A stretch of 51,638 bases of DNA from CAYFJO01 sp964343305 (GCA_964343305.1 CAYFJO010000025.1:1-51638), one strand, 5' to 3'; positions 1 to 11,844 are shown, counted from the first letter of the stretch. Translations and numbers: made by a program. The notes: generated by a model not told the origin, from the sequence alone.

Positions 1-2
1 CT

Positions 3-164
3 CATACCTTAAAGATAACACTGGGTGTTCCTTTAGCAATGCCGGTCTCAATAAGAGGTCATTTGTATGCGCACAACAATAAGGACAACTTCTGTAGCTA
101 CGGTCGCCAGATCGTGGAGTTTGTCGCCGAAACATTGGCGCCGCGGTTCAAGTTGGGAAACTGA
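3..164 (+). CDS. C-terminal end of an unidentified protein (partial)
   Basis: An open frame enters from the left edge and runs without a stop to TGA at 162-164, giving about 53 residues that end in VEFVAETLAPRFKLGN. The codon pattern and amphipathic C-terminus look protein-like, but I recognise no family. A frame of this length can occur by chance, so the call is weak. It lies on the same strand as the lyase that follows, 109 bases upstream of it, and could be the previous gene of the same locus. The gap 165-273 holds only a small hairpin (CCATCC-TTCC-GGATGG) without a T tract. Confidence 0.4.
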   Translation, partial: HTLKITLGVPLAMPVSIRGHLYAHNNKDNFCSYGRQIVEFVAETLAPRFKLGN

Positions 165-273
165 AACTCAAAAACAATTAGATCCCAGAACAATTCGAGG
201 CCATGCCCGCTCCCATCCTTCCGGATGGTGCTAAAGCGGCATCACCCACGCACTCCAGTTCACTCTCACTTTC

Positions 274-3200
274 ATGATGAAAAATGCCAAGTTTTATCTT
301 TCGTCGCTTCTCCTATTGTCTCTGTTTACAGTTGGCGTTCTTGCAGCTCCCCAGACTTCTTACAACGAGCTGCACACTCGACCTGTCGAAAGCGTCCCCG
401 ATAAGGTCCATGTGACGGGTATGTTCACGACACATGGAAATGCGGCGGCGGATGGTTTCGTTTATATCCTTGATCAGATGCCGGATAACTGGGAATACAT
501 CGGAACGGGGAGGACTACCGTCAGCGAGAAGTATTCCCGCGCTGGAGCGAAGTCGATCCGCTGGGACTGGAAGGCGAGCGATGTGATTCGCATCGAGGAC
601 GCTGGCATCGTCTCCAATGTTCGCGTGGGATTCACCGGCTTCAATGCAAAGTCGGAAGAGGTCGCGCCATTTGCTTTGAGCATTTTTCAGGACCAGCCAC
701 TACCCAAAAACACGAGAGTCACTCTCTACTTCAAGCGAACAACGGACAACCGCAACGGGCAAAATGAAATCAAGCTGACACAGATGCGCTACTTCATGAA
801 CTTCACCGGTACATGGTACAGAATGGGTGGAGTCGCACTGAATGAAGACGCAATGCTGTTCGGTCGCGGCAATCACATCAACACGACTCAGAAGATGCCT
901 GATGGTATAGCGGAACCGGCGCTTGATGAAATCGTGATCCAGGCACCGACCAATATTTCTTCAGGAACGTTTTATCTCGACAGGCTGATTACGCTCGCCG
1001 AAGTCCCCGATCAAAAGACGATGGACGCTCGCGCGAAGACCGATTACCTAAATCTCGACTTCACCAGCAATGGCAAGCTGACCGACAACCGGGCGTGGCC
1101 GTTTGGCCTCAGCGTGGAGGCTGACATTGCAACGGTCGGGATCATCGACGAACCGCTCGATCCCACGAAGTTCAATCAGGCCGCGACCGGTTACTTCGGG
1201 TACAACGCACAAAAGCCAGCCGTACCGAAGGAGCTGACTCCCCAGCAGCAAGCGTACATTACGCGACTGCGGAACGAATTCTTTGTTGCACCAGAGAAGC
1301 TGAAACCGGCAGACAAAGCCTTCGTCGAAATTGACAAGCAGGCTCGGAAAATCCTTGCCAGAGACTGCGTCCAGCTGGCTGATGGCAAGTACAAGTTCCG
1401 GAAGTCCATCAACTTTGGCGGCGACAGAATCTATTTCGCCGGAGATTTATGCACCGCACGCAAGCACGTGTACAACTTTCCCGCGTCGATCGAGCGAAGT
1501 GACTTGTCTGAACGTGACGTCAAGTCTCTGTTTCTAAAGTACGGCGGCTGGTTCGCCAAGTGCCCGGACAGCAAACCTGTCGAAGCGTTGTTCAAAGCTT
1601 ATCTGGATTGGTACCGCTATCAGGTTTCGGCGCCTCTGCTGGCAACACTGTCAGGGACGGATGCTGCAATTACTGGCCATTTCGCTAAATACGGCGGAAG
1701 TTGGCTGATCAAAGACGCTCGCGCGATGATCGCGGTGCTGCGCAGAAAAGGAACGGCAGAAGACCTCGTCTACGCAAACTACATCGGAGAGATCATCGTC
1801 TGGATGTCCAAAGTCCAGACCTACACGTTCGCGGTCGATCCGTTGCCGGGGATCAGTCGTGAATGGTCGGCGGATTCAACCTACTACAGACTTTTCTATG
1901 AGCCGGACGACAACAAGTTCTTTCAAATGCTCAAGGCTTCGCAGGAGTCCTTCACCCGAACATTCTCCATTTCCGAAATCAACCGGCGAGGCATGATCAA
2001 GCCGGATTACACGTTCTATCACCACGGGCACTGCACCTACTGGGGCGGCAATTTCTATGAACACGTCAGGAAAGTCAGGCAGCTCGCTCACACGCCGCTG
2101 GAGTTCAGCCCGAAGATTCGGCGAACGCTGGCGTGGTACATCCCGCGTTATACCTTTGGCGGATACAACTTTCCTTCGGCCGTAAAGGGAGGCCAGGAGT
2201 CGACGAACAACACCCTGCGCGTTAAGCATTGGGCGAAAGACATGCTCAGCGGAGGTCGGGGACACGCGATGGTTGACGGTTGGGGTAAACCGACAAAATT
2301 CAGCATCGACAAGTTCCCAAGGCGTGACGTCTTTGAATACCTCTATGAGATGGACTGGCAGGAGGTGCCTGCCGCCAGGAAATTCATGGCTGGCGTGCTG
2401 GGTATGACGAAGCACCAGCCGAAAGAAGTGAAGGAGAGCTTGTTCAAAGAATACCCAAAGCTGGCGACGATTGAGCCTCAGTCAGAAATTCATCTGAGCC
2501 TCAACTGGTCAGGCGCCGCCAGCTATTCGCAAGGGATGACCCGCGTTCAAATCGGATCTTACAACGACAAAGACGCCACTCCGTCGAGACCGCATGGCAG
2601 ATGGTCGTGGAACCGCGGTTACGGCTGCCTCTACATCCTCGGAAACGATCGCGCCGGTTCACGACCAACGTTGGGGGCCGACTACGAAGGTTACGATTGG
2701 TCCAAAGCCCCCGGCATCACGATGCCCGCCGTCACCGATGAAGAATACATCAAACACCACACGATGGACGGCGCTGCGAAGAGCAAACATGGTGTTGAAC
2801 TGAACACGGTTGGAGCAGCAGGCAACGGATCGTTGACATTCAACGAAACGGAGGAAGCGTTCGGCCGGGCAGGCAACTTCTCGTTCCAGACGCTGAAGTC
2901 AGAGAATCTGCACATCTGGCAAAAGCTCTTCGGCATTGATGGCGTCGCAGGCAAGAAGAGTTACCACGTGTCGAGAGACAAGGTGGTTTGCCTGGGCAGC
3001 GACTACCAGGCAAACACCGACCGACCGATGGAAACCATTCTGTTTCAGGAATCGCTGGACAAGATCCTTTGGCAAGGCAAAAACCCTGCTCGCTGGAATC
3101 CTTCAGAGCAGGCGCTGGTCCTGAACGGTCAAAAGTTCACAACTGCCTTTGAGAAAGAACTCTCGCTGGAACAGCCGAACTACCTGATCTCGCCGTTTGG

Positions 3201-3894
3201 GCACGCATGGATCATCCCGGGCAATCAACAAGGCAAACTGAAAGTCGACTGGAAAGAGCGCGAGACGCTCTTTAACTATCGAATCGGCCTGACAAGCGTG
3301 ACCCCTGGGAAGCGGATGACGAAGGAAACCGGCGTGATCGCCATGCTGGATCAGGGTCGCTCGCGCAACGTTTCCTCTCACCATTACTTCGTCTTACTGA
3401 ATTCGGACGGCAAATCGCCGGAAGAACTGAAAACCTACACCGAGGCGACGGCTTCAAATCCAGGATACAAAGTCCTGAGGCACGATAGCGTGGCACATGC
3501 CGTCATGTTCAGCCACGAAGGCGAGGAACCTCTCTACAGCTATGTGATTTATGATGGGGGCAAGAGTCTGGAGCTTCCTTATATCGCGTCCTCGAACAAG
3601 CAACTGAACGTGATGTTTCAGTTCGACTCGACGGGTAAATTGGTGATGTCCGTATGCGATACGCATGTGGATATCGAATTCGACAAGTCCTCAGCCAACT
3701 ACGAACGCTCCCGCTCCAGAGATATCAAATTGGCCTTTGACCCGAACCTTAACGTCGAACTCATCTCCAGCACCTCAGGTCTCCCGCAAACGAATCCCCC
3801 GCTCGGAGCCACACTTGAGGGCAATGCACTCAAGTACACAACACGAAACGGGGTGACTGACACCTTCAAGCTCGCAGTGGGCAGCAAGCAATAA
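274..3894 (+). CDS. Polysaccharide lyase family 8, chondroitinase ABC-like
   Basis: This is a secreted lyase predicted to cleave uronic-acid-containing glycosaminoglycan-type chains by beta-elimination. A signal peptide covers about residues 1-25 (ATG at 274 or 277). The 1206 residues fit the layout of chondroitin ABC lyases: N-terminal beta-sandwich (about 25-260), alpha/alpha toroid (about 260-640), then long beta-sandwich domains. The HHGHCTYWGG segment (583-592) is where family 8 enzymes keep their catalytic His and Tyr. YEGYDWSKAPGITMP (804 onward) matches the conserved 'GYDWNR.PG.TT' type motif, and GGQESTNN (about 638) lies near the expected Arg region. The length is close to that of Proteus chondroitinase ABC (about 1000) plus extra linkers. 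It is the first gene of the sulfatase-rich locus, so it probably makes the oligosaccharides that downstream enzymes desulfate. The exact substrate (chondroitin, dermatan, hyaluronan or another) cannot be read from sequence. Confidence 0.85.
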   Translation: MMKNAKFYLSSLLLLSLFTVGVLAAPQTSYNELHTRPVESVPDKVHVTGMFTTHGNAAADGFVYILDQMPDNWEYIGTGRTTVSEKYSRAGAKSIRWDWKASDVIRIEDAGIVSNVRVGFTGFNAKSEEVAPFALSIFQDQPLPKNTRVTLYFKRTTDNRNGQNEIKLTQMRYFMNFTGTWYRMGGVALNEDAMLFGRGNHINTTQKMPDGIAEPALDEIVIQAPTNISSGTFYLDRLITLAEVPDQKTMDARAKTDYLNLDFTSNGKLTDNRAWPFGLSVEADIATVGIIDEPLDPTKFNQAATGYFGYNAQKPAVPKELTPQQQAYITRLRNEFFVAPEKLKPADKAFVEIDKQARKILARDCVQLADGKYKFRKSINFGGDRIYFAGDLCTARKHVYNFPASIERSDLSERDVKSLFLKYGGWFAKCPDSKPVEALFKAYLDWYRYQVSAPLLATLSGTDAAITGHFAKYGGSWLIKDARAMIAVLRRKGTAEDLVYANYIGEIIVWMSKVQTYTFAVDPLPGISREWSADSTYYRLFYEPDDNKFFQMLKASQESFTRTFSISEINRRGMIKPDYTFYHHGHCTYWGGNFYEHVRKVRQLAHTPLEFSPKIRRTLAWYIPRYTFGGYNFPSAVKGGQESTNNTLRVKHWAKDMLSGGRGHAMVDGWGKPTKFSIDKFPRRDVFEYLYEMDWQEVPAARKFMAGVLGMTKHQPKEVKESLFKEYPKLATIEPQSEIHLSLNWSGAASYSQGMTRVQIGSYNDKDATPSRPHGRWSWNRGYGCLYILGNDRAGSRPTLGADYEGYDWSKAPGITMPAVTDEEYIKHHTMDGAAKSKHGVELNTVGAAGNGSLTFNETEEAFGRAGNFSFQTLKSENLHIWQKLFGIDGVAGKKSYHVSRDKVVCLGSDYQANTDRPMETILFQESLDKILWQGKNPARWNPSEQALVLNGQKFTTAFEKELSLEQPNYLISPFGHAWIIPGNQQGKLKVDWKERETLFNYRIGLTSVTPGKRMTKETGVIAMLDQGRSRNVSSHHYFVLLNSDGKSPEELKTYTEATASNPGYKVLRHDSVAHAVMFSHEGEEPLYSYVIYDGGKSLELPYIASSNKQLNVMFQFDSTGKLVMSVCDTHVDIEFDKSSANYERSRSRDIKLAFDPNLNVELISSTSGLPQTNPPLGATLEGNALKYTTRNGVTDTFKLAVGSKQ

Positions 3895-3921
3895 TCCCTT
3901 GACGGAACACATAGGAATCAA

Positions 3922-5331
3922 ATGAAACTTCACCTGTTCACACAAACGTTGAAGATCGCCCTTGTTCTTGTCGGCATTGTTACCGGAGATTTGAGCGCCG
4001 CCGAGAAGCCCAACATCATATTGCTGTTGGCAGACGATCTTGGTTACAGAGATCTGTCTTGTTTCGGCAGTCCCGCCGTCAAGACACCCCACCTTGATCG
4101 TCTCGCGAAAGAGGGGATGAAATTTACGCGTTTCTACGCCGTATCCGCGGTCTGCTCGCCGACGAGGGCGTCAGTGCTGACCGGTCGTTATCCCCTGCGA
4201 TTCGGTATCACGAGACATTTCAACGACGTGAATCGATGGCTGCCCGAATCGGCGACGACCGTTGCTGAACTCCTGAAGGGCGCTGGCTACAACACCGCGC
4301 ATGTGGGCAAATGGCATCTGGGCGGGCTGCATGTAGACGCACAAGGCAGGCGGCTGGACAATCAGCCCGGCCCGCGTCAGCACGGGTTCGACTTCTATCA
4401 GACGCAGATCGAGCAGCAGCCTCTTCGCGGCCGCATGGGGCGAGAGCGAATCCTCTTTCGACAGGGCGGATCCGTGCTCATCCGCAACGGCGAACGGGTC
4501 AGCGATGATCCGTACCATTCAAAACACTTAACCGACGCAAACGGCGACTTTGCAATCGAGCTGATCGAGAAACTGTCTGCGGAGAAGAAGCCATTCTTTA
4601 TCAACTTGTGGTGGCTCGTTCCTCATAAACCCTATGAGCCCGCACCGGAACCACATTGGTCCAATACCAAAGCGGACGGCATCAGCGAGGATCAGCATTG
4701 CTTCCGCTCGATGGTGCAGCATATGGACGCCAAAGTCGGACAGATCCTCAAGAAGCTCGACCAACTGGGAATTGCGGAAAACACACTCGTCCTCTTCACG
4801 AGCGACAATGGAGCAGCCTTTGAAGGCTTCATCGGCGAGCTGAAGGGTGGCAAGACCGACCTGCATGACGGGGGACTTTGCGTACCGATGGTGGTGCGGT
4901 GGCCAGCGGCGATCCCAGCCGGTCAAACATCGGATGCGTTTGGTCACACGAATGATCTGCTGCCCACAATCTGCGAAGCCGCCGGAGTTGAACTGTCGAG
5001 CGATTTGCCCATCGACGGACTAAGCCTCTTGCCTCACATGAAGGGCAAGCGTCCGCCAAGCGACGAAGTGCGGGGCACGGTGTTCTGGCAACTCAACCTG
5101 TATAAGAAGCTTCAACGCCACTACCCGAAACCAGAACCGTACGCGACCGAAGTCGCCATGCGCGGGAAATGGAAGTTGCTCGCTCTCGGCGGAAAGCCTG
5201 TGGAGCTGTTTGACGTCGAGGCCGACCCGAACGAGCAGCGAAACGCCATCGCCGATCATCCTGATCTGGTCGCTTCGTTGACTGCTCAGCTCTGCGAATG
5301 GCTTAACGCCCCACGAACTGCCCGTGAGTAA
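3922..5331 (+). CDS. Secreted type I (formylglycine) sulfatase
   Basis: This enzyme is predicted to hydrolyse sulfate esters on a glycan in the periplasm or outside the cell. It has a signal peptide (about 1-27), the metal site start ADDLGYRDLSC (about 37-47), and the CSPTRASVLTG signature with Cys78 as the residue to be converted to formylglycine. GKWHL at 129-133 carries the active-site Lys and His, and SDNG at 294-297 completes the calcium site. At 469 residues it is normal for family S1. AGGA lies about six bases before ATG 3922, which supports this start. It begins 27 bases after the lyase gene and ends 12 bases before the next sulfatase, so the three are probably co-transcribed. Regiospecificity is unknown. 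Confidence 0.93.
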   Translation: MKLHLFTQTLKIALVLVGIVTGDLSAAEKPNIILLLADDLGYRDLSCFGSPAVKTPHLDRLAKEGMKFTRFYAVSAVCSPTRASVLTGRYPLRFGITRHFNDVNRWLPESATTVAELLKGAGYNTAHVGKWHLGGLHVDAQGRRLDNQPGPRQHGFDFYQTQIEQQPLRGRMGRERILFRQGGSVLIRNGERVSDDPYHSKHLTDANGDFAIELIEKLSAEKKPFFINLWWLVPHKPYEPAPEPHWSNTKADGISEDQHCFRSMVQHMDAKVGQILKKLDQLGIAENTLVLFTSDNGAAFEGFIGELKGGKTDLHDGGLCVPMVVRWPAAIPAGQTSDAFGHTNDLLPTICEAAGVELSSDLPIDGLSLLPHMKGKRPPSDEVRGTVFWQLNLYKKLQRHYPKPEPYATEVAMRGKWKLLALGGKPVELFDVEADPNEQRNAIADHPDLVASLTAQLCEWLNAPRTARE

Positions 5332-5343
5332 ATTGAAACGCAA

Positions 5344-6726
5344 ATGATCAGAATCCAACTCCCAGCTATCGCCCTAATGGTCGCCAGCAGCCTGTTCGCG
5401 GGGCGGCTGCATGCCACCGAAAAGCCCAACATCCTCTTCATCTTCGCCGACGACTGGGGCTGGGGGGATCTTGGTTGCCACGGGCATCCCTATCTGAAGA
5501 CGCCGCATTTGGATCGGCTCGCGTCGAAAGGTACCGAGTTCTATCAGTTCACCGTCGCCAGCGGTGTTTGTTCGCCGAGTCGCGCGGCGGTGATGACGGG
5601 CCACTTCCCCGCGCGGCACAGCATCCACGGACACTTTGCAACCGTCGGGAGTCACGTGAAACGCGGCATGCCGGACTGGCTTGATCCGCAGGCTGTGCTG
5701 CTGCCGCGGCTGTTGCAGAAAGCTGGATACGCGACGGCTCATTACGGAAAGTGGCACCTGACCAACATCATGGTCAAAGACGCACCGCTGCCGAGCGAAT
5801 ACGGCTACGACGACTACGGAGCCTTCAATTGTTCCGGGCCTCAGATGCCCGTTCACGATGACGTCAAGCGATCAATCCAGTTCATCGAGAAGAGCCACGC
5901 CGAGAGAAAGCCCTTCTTCATCAACCTGTGGATTCACGAGCCGCACACGCCGCACTATCCAAAACCTGAGTATTTGAAGCAATTCTCGCACCTCAAGAAC
6001 GAGCCTAGTGAAATCTACGCCGCCGTGCTGGCTCACGCCGACGCGCGCATCGGAGAACTCCTGGCCACGCTCGACCGTTTGGAACTTGCCGACAACACAC
6101 TCGTGATCTTCAGTTCGGACAACGGACCGGAGAACACGGGACCAGCAAGTCGCCGGAATACGGACGACGAATCCACAGGTCCAGGCTTCGGCAGCTTCGC
6201 GTCCGTCGGTACAACGGGCGGTCATCGAGGTCGAAAACGGTCACTCCTGCAAGGCGGCATCGGCGTGCCGTTCATCGCCAGATGGCCGGGCCGAATTGCC
6301 GCCGGCAAGATCGACGACACCACTCCGATTACAGCCGTTGATTTATTGCCAACATTTTGCGCAGTGGCTGGAGCGAAACTACCAGAGGATTACACGCCAG
6401 ACGGAGTCGATCAGTCAGCCGCGTTGTCTGGCCAGTCGTCATCCGCCCGCACGAAACCGGTCTTTTGGCAGTGGAACTTCGCATCCAGCCGCGGCACAAA
6501 CTGGCCCGCGCACGCAGTTCGCGACGGCAAATGGAAACTGCTACTCGGCAAGAACCCACAGCAGGTCGAACTGTTCTGCTTTCCACAAGACCGCCTTGAG
6601 ACACACAATCTCCAGTCCAAACGAACGGTTGAAGTCGAACGATTGAAAGCCCTACTCGATGGTTGGGCGGCAACGCTTTCCGGCAAGCCAAACAAGGATT
6701 GCATCTCGGCCGAACGGTCAAAGTAA
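5344..6726 (+). CDS. Secreted type I (formylglycine) sulfatase
   Basis: This is a second exported sulfatase of 460 residues. Signal peptide residues 1-24 end near LHATE. Conserved features are FADDWGWGDLGCHG (about 35-48), the CSPSRAAVMTG signature with Cys76, GKWHL at 135-139, and SDNG with Asp259, Asn260 and Gly261. It shares only the family motifs with its neighbour at 3922, so this is not a recent duplication and the two probably act on different sulfate positions. The gap from the previous stop is 12 bases and no strong ribosome site is visible. The following 114 bases (6727-6840) hold no recognisable terminator. Confidence 0.93.
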   Translation: MIRIQLPAIALMVASSLFAGRLHATEKPNILFIFADDWGWGDLGCHGHPYLKTPHLDRLASKGTEFYQFTVASGVCSPSRAAVMTGHFPARHSIHGHFATVGSHVKRGMPDWLDPQAVLLPRLLQKAGYATAHYGKWHLTNIMVKDAPLPSEYGYDDYGAFNCSGPQMPVHDDVKRSIQFIEKSHAERKPFFINLWIHEPHTPHYPKPEYLKQFSHLKNEPSEIYAAVLAHADARIGELLATLDRLELADNTLVIFSSDNGPENTGPASRRNTDDESTGPGFGSFASVGTTGGHRGRKRSLLQGGIGVPFIARWPGRIAAGKIDDTTPITAVDLLPTFCAVAGAKLPEDYTPDGVDQSAALSGQSSSARTKPVFWQWNFASSRGTNWPAHAVRDGKWKLLLGKNPQQVELFCFPQDRLETHNLQSKRTVEVERLKALLDGWAATLSGKPNKDCISAERSK

Positions 6727-6840
6727 CACATCAGTCGTCACGGCCCCGGAAAACGACAGCCGGTATTTTTAACGTGAACTCAGGTGAGCTTACCGCAAGT
6801 TCCGAATACTTAGCTTAGAGATTACAGTAGAAACAGGAAG

Positions 6841-9054
6841 ATGATGGTGCATATGCGAAAACGCTCTCGTCACTTTGAAAGTGCACATGTTCAACGCAGA
6901 TTGATCTGCCTGCTCCTTTTGATGGTCGGAGGTCTGGGGAGTGCGGTAGCCGCACGTGCACCGCACACGGCTGATTTCTATGTCTCAACCGACGGTTCCG
7001 ATGATTGGTCGGGGACACTGGCCGATCCCAATGATCAACGGAATGATGGTCCCTTCGCCACGCTCGCGCGGACTCGCGATGCCGTTCGGGAGTTGAAGAA
7101 ATCCCAATCGACGGACATTGTCGTTTATGTTCGCGAGGGAACGTACGCGCTGAGCCAAACCATCGTCTTTGGTTTGCAGGATTCCGGAGAAAGCAACGCG
7201 ACGATCACGTATGCGGCCTATCCCGGTGAGACGCCGGTCTTCAGTTCAGGAAAACAGATCAATGGGTGGAAACCCGTTGATTCAAGTCTTTCCGGCTTGC
7301 CACAGAACGCACAGGGCAAAGTCTATGTAGCGCACGTCCGCGAGCGATTCAATACTCTCTATGACGAGAAGGGTTTGCTGCCGCGTGCCCGGTCGAAGGG
7401 GTTTATTCCACTGGAAGGCGGCAGCCGTAACAAGCTTCAATTTCCGGCTGGGCGTCTGAAGAACTGGCCGAATGTTGAGGATGTGGAGATCGTCATTCGT
7501 CCGCATCACGCGTGGATCGTGAATATCCTGCCGTTGGAATCCGTTGACGAGCAGAGACAGATTGCTCACACGTCGATCAATGCAACCTACGCGATGAACC
7601 GGCTCCATTTTCTGAAGCAAACAGAATCGTGCTGGGTCGAGAATACGTTGGAGGAGCTCGACGAACCGGGCGAGTGGGTTCTGAACACGAAGGAAAGCAA
7701 GCTCTACCTCTGGCCGCGCAACGACTCGCCGGTATTGGCTCCTCAACTGACGGAGCTGATCCACATCGAAGGCAAGATCGACAAGAAAGGCCCGAAGGAC
7801 ACGCCAGTTCGAAACTTGTGTTTTCGAGGCCTGACGTTCATGCATGGCGAGCGTTATCGGTTAGCCGCCGATGATGCGGGACTGCAACACGACTGGGAAA
7901 TGCATGACAAAGCAAATGCACTGGTTCGGCTGCGAGGAACGGAGAATTGCACGATTGAGCAGTGTCGGTTCGCCCACAGCGGCAGCGGAGCGATTCGCGT
8001 CGATCTATACGGACAGCAAAACACAATCTCCGGCAACCTGATCGAGCACATCGGCGGTACAGGAATCTTGCTGTGCGGCTACGGCCCGGGCACAAAGGAC
8101 GTGAATCAGAAGAATCTCGTTTACAACAACCACATTCATCATATCGGTCGAATCTATTCGCACTCGCCCGGCATCATGGTCTGGCAAAGCGGCGAGAATC
8201 GCGTCGCGAATAACCTCGTGCATCACACGCCTTACACCGGAATTATCATTTCCGGCTGCATGACGGATTTCTTCAGGCGGCAGGGAAGAGAACTCAGCAG
8301 AACGATCAGACGGCATGAGGTTGCTCGCTTGCCGAAAGTGCCGCAACTGGAAGATGTGCGTCCTTATCTTCACACGCATGACAACACAGTCGAATACAAC
8401 GAGATTCATCACGCTATGGAATCACTGGGAGACGGAAACGGCATCTGCATTCGCGGCGCGGGTCCCGGCAACGTGATCCGTCGCAACTACATTCATCACC
8501 TTGTGGCGCCAATGAAGATGCAGAGCGCAATCCGGACAGACGGCGGGCAAACGGACACGCTTATCGCCGAAAACCTGATCTATAAGTGCACTTCGCAGGG
8601 CATCATTCTGAAGCTGAATAATCGCTGCGTAAACAATATCGTCGCAGACGCTATCGCGCCGCCTCGTGGTTACTACCTCGCAGTACGCGAAGGCCCGATG
8701 ACGGGCTCAACAATCAAGCGGAACATCTTCTATTCGTCGTCAGATAGTTGCACCTTCATTGATGAACTGCCACCCGGAAAAGGCCGCACAACTGAGGATC
8801 GCCGAGGGAGACAACTAGCGACATCGAAGCAAGCTAATACCGATTACAATATCTACTACTGCGCAAGTGATCACGAGTTGGGCAAGCAAATGCTGAAGAA
8901 ACAACAACGCGACGGAGTTGACGCTCACAGCCTAGCTGTTGATCCGTTGTTTGTTGATCCAGAAAACGGCGACTTTCGACTCAAGCCCGATTCGCCCGCG
9001 ATAACACTCGGCTTTGCGCCGTTCGATATGTCGAAAGTCGGACTGGTGGATTGA
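6841..9054 (+). CDS. Right-handed parallel beta-helix enzyme, GH141-like
   Basis: This is a secreted 737-residue protein. After a signal sequence (the hydrophobic run LICLLLLMVGGLGSAVAA) comes DFYVSTDGSDDWSGTL, then a GPFATLARTRDAVRELKK segment. This opening is typical of bacterial beta-helix glycan enzymes, including those of family GH141, whose founding member is reported as an alpha-L-fucosidase/xylanase. The middle (about 315-650) is a run of N- and H-rich helical rungs such as NTISGNLIEHIGGTGILL and NNHIHHIGR, typical of PbH1 repeats. The C-terminus VDPLFVDPENGDFRLKPDSPA is the usual end of such proteins. ATG 6841, 6844 and 6853 are all possible starts; AGGAAG lies directly before 6841, which favours 6844 or 6853. 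A fucosidase role would fit the fuconate dehydratase gene downstream, but that is inference; other polygalacturonase-like or lyase roles remain possible. Confidence 0.75.
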   Translation: MMVHMRKRSRHFESAHVQRRLICLLLLMVGGLGSAVAARAPHTADFYVSTDGSDDWSGTLADPNDQRNDGPFATLARTRDAVRELKKSQSTDIVVYVREGTYALSQTIVFGLQDSGESNATITYAAYPGETPVFSSGKQINGWKPVDSSLSGLPQNAQGKVYVAHVRERFNTLYDEKGLLPRARSKGFIPLEGGSRNKLQFPAGRLKNWPNVEDVEIVIRPHHAWIVNILPLESVDEQRQIAHTSINATYAMNRLHFLKQTESCWVENTLEELDEPGEWVLNTKESKLYLWPRNDSPVLAPQLTELIHIEGKIDKKGPKDTPVRNLCFRGLTFMHGERYRLAADDAGLQHDWEMHDKANALVRLRGTENCTIEQCRFAHSGSGAIRVDLYGQQNTISGNLIEHIGGTGILLCGYGPGTKDVNQKNLVYNNHIHHIGRIYSHSPGIMVWQSGENRVANNLVHHTPYTGIIISGCMTDFFRRQGRELSRTIRRHEVARLPKVPQLEDVRPYLHTHDNTVEYNEIHHAMESLGDGNGICIRGAGPGNVIRRNYIHHLVAPMKMQSAIRTDGGQTDTLIAENLIYKCTSQGIILKLNNRCVNNIVADAIAPPRGYYLAVREGPMTGSTIKRNIFYSSSDSCTFIDELPPGKGRTTEDRRGRQLATSKQANTDYNIYYCASDHELGKQMLKKQQRDGVDAHSLAVDPLFVDPENGDFRLKPDSPAITLGFAPFDMSKVGLVD

Positions 9055-9111
9055 AGTGGATTGAATATGTTCAGCCCAGTCGCTGCCGAGAACATCTCAA
9101 AGAACCAACAC

Positions 9112-10257
9112 ATGACCAGATACTACTATCACATTTACCTGATTGTTTTTGCCATCAGCACTTTTACCGGCTCCGCATTCGCCGAGGAAACAGAACCTGC
9201 CGCCGCTGACAGTGATCGCGATTCGTTAGTTCGTGCGACACGAATCATGCGAAAGATCGACAAGGACGGAAACGGCACGTTTGAGAAGAACGAGAATGCT
9301 GCTGCCTGGAGACGCTATCGGAAGCTGGATTCGAATCGTGACGAGGTGATCTCCATCGACGAACTTCGCAAGGAACGGATTGCCTACCTGGAGTCCGGCG
9401 GAGAGCGAAAGCTTAACATCGCTTACAAACAAACGGCGCAGGGCAAGTTACTGTTGGACCTCTACTACCCAACCAACAAGACCAAAGAGGCTGGCTCTCC
9501 ATCCCCCGTTATCATCTACACGCACGGTGGTGGCTGGGCGGCGGGTAGTAAGCAGGGGATTGCGAACGGTTCGTTCAAGATTGTCTTTCAAAAGCTGCTC
9601 GATCTCGGATTTGCAGTCGCCTCGGTAAACTACCGACTGTGCCGACCAGACAGTGCGGTCACCATGCGGGATTGCGTGATCGATTCCAAGGACGCCGTCC
9701 GGTATCTCTCCAAGAACAGCGACACGCTTAGGCTGGACCCCGCCCGGTTCTTCGTCATGGGCGATTCTGCCGGCGGGCAGATCGCGCAAATGCTGCTGCT
9801 GTCTTCGCCGGAAACGCTGCCAGGTGATAAGGGACTGGCGTCAGTCTCCTACAGCATGTTGGCGGGCGTTTCGTGGTACGGCCCATGCGCCTTCGAGAAG
9901 ACCGACCTGTTCAATCACGATGACCGAGCCGATTTCCGGGATCGATTTGTCGCTCGCATCCTCGGCTCAAACTCAGATCCAGACAGCAAAGTGGAACGCT
10001 ATCGGGAAATGAGCCCCGTGAACTACTTGAGTAGCGACAGCCCGCCGCTGCTGATGATTCAGGGCGACAAGGATACGACCATCCCGGTGAAGCACGCGTA
10101 CTACATGAAGCAGAAAGCGGACGCTGTTGAAGCGCCTGTTGAGATCATGATCATCAACAACGCTGGTCACAATTGGAGAAAAGTCGACGCGGAAATCAAT
10201 CCACCGCGGGAAGCAATTATCGAACGCACCGTGCAGTTCTTTGTCGACCATCTTTAG
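9112..10257 (+). CDS. Secreted alpha/beta-hydrolase (carbohydrate esterase type) with EF-hand pair
   Basis: This is probably an exported esterase removing acyl groups from the glycan. I chose ATG 9112 rather than TTG 9061 because a clean signal peptide (MTRYYYHIYLIVFAISTF) begins there. Residues 50-61 (DKDGNGTFEKNE) and 73-84 (DSNRDEVISIDE) are two EF-hand-like calcium loops. The hydrolase part has the oxyanion motif HGGGW at 138-142, nucleophile Ser219 in GDSAGG, a later Asp in QGDKDTTIPV, and the catalytic His near NNAGHNW. This pattern is that of the hormone-sensitive-lipase/BD-FAE group (HGGG). It ends 69 bases before the next predicted start. The substrate is unknown; acetyl or feruloyl-like esters are only guesses. 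Confidence 0.82.
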   Translation: MTRYYYHIYLIVFAISTFTGSAFAEETEPAAADSDRDSLVRATRIMRKIDKDGNGTFEKNENAAAWRRYRKLDSNRDEVISIDELRKERIAYLESGGERKLNIAYKQTAQGKLLLDLYYPTNKTKEAGSPSPVIIYTHGGGWAAGSKQGIANGSFKIVFQKLLDLGFAVASVNYRLCRPDSAVTMRDCVIDSKDAVRYLSKNSDTLRLDPARFFVMGDSAGGQIAQMLLLSSPETLPGDKGLASVSYSMLAGVSWYGPCAFEKTDLFNHDDRADFRDRFVARILGSNSDPDSKVERYREMSPVNYLSSDSPPLLMIQGDKDTTIPVKHAYYMKQKADAVEAPVEIMIINNAGHNWRKVDAEINPPREAIIERTVQFFVDHL

Positions 10258-10326
10258 CTGTGATCGGAAAAGAGAATTAGGTCATCAATGAAACTCCATA
10301 CGCTATTCGAAGGATCAAAAGAATTC

Positions 10327-11844
<1,518 letters not shown>

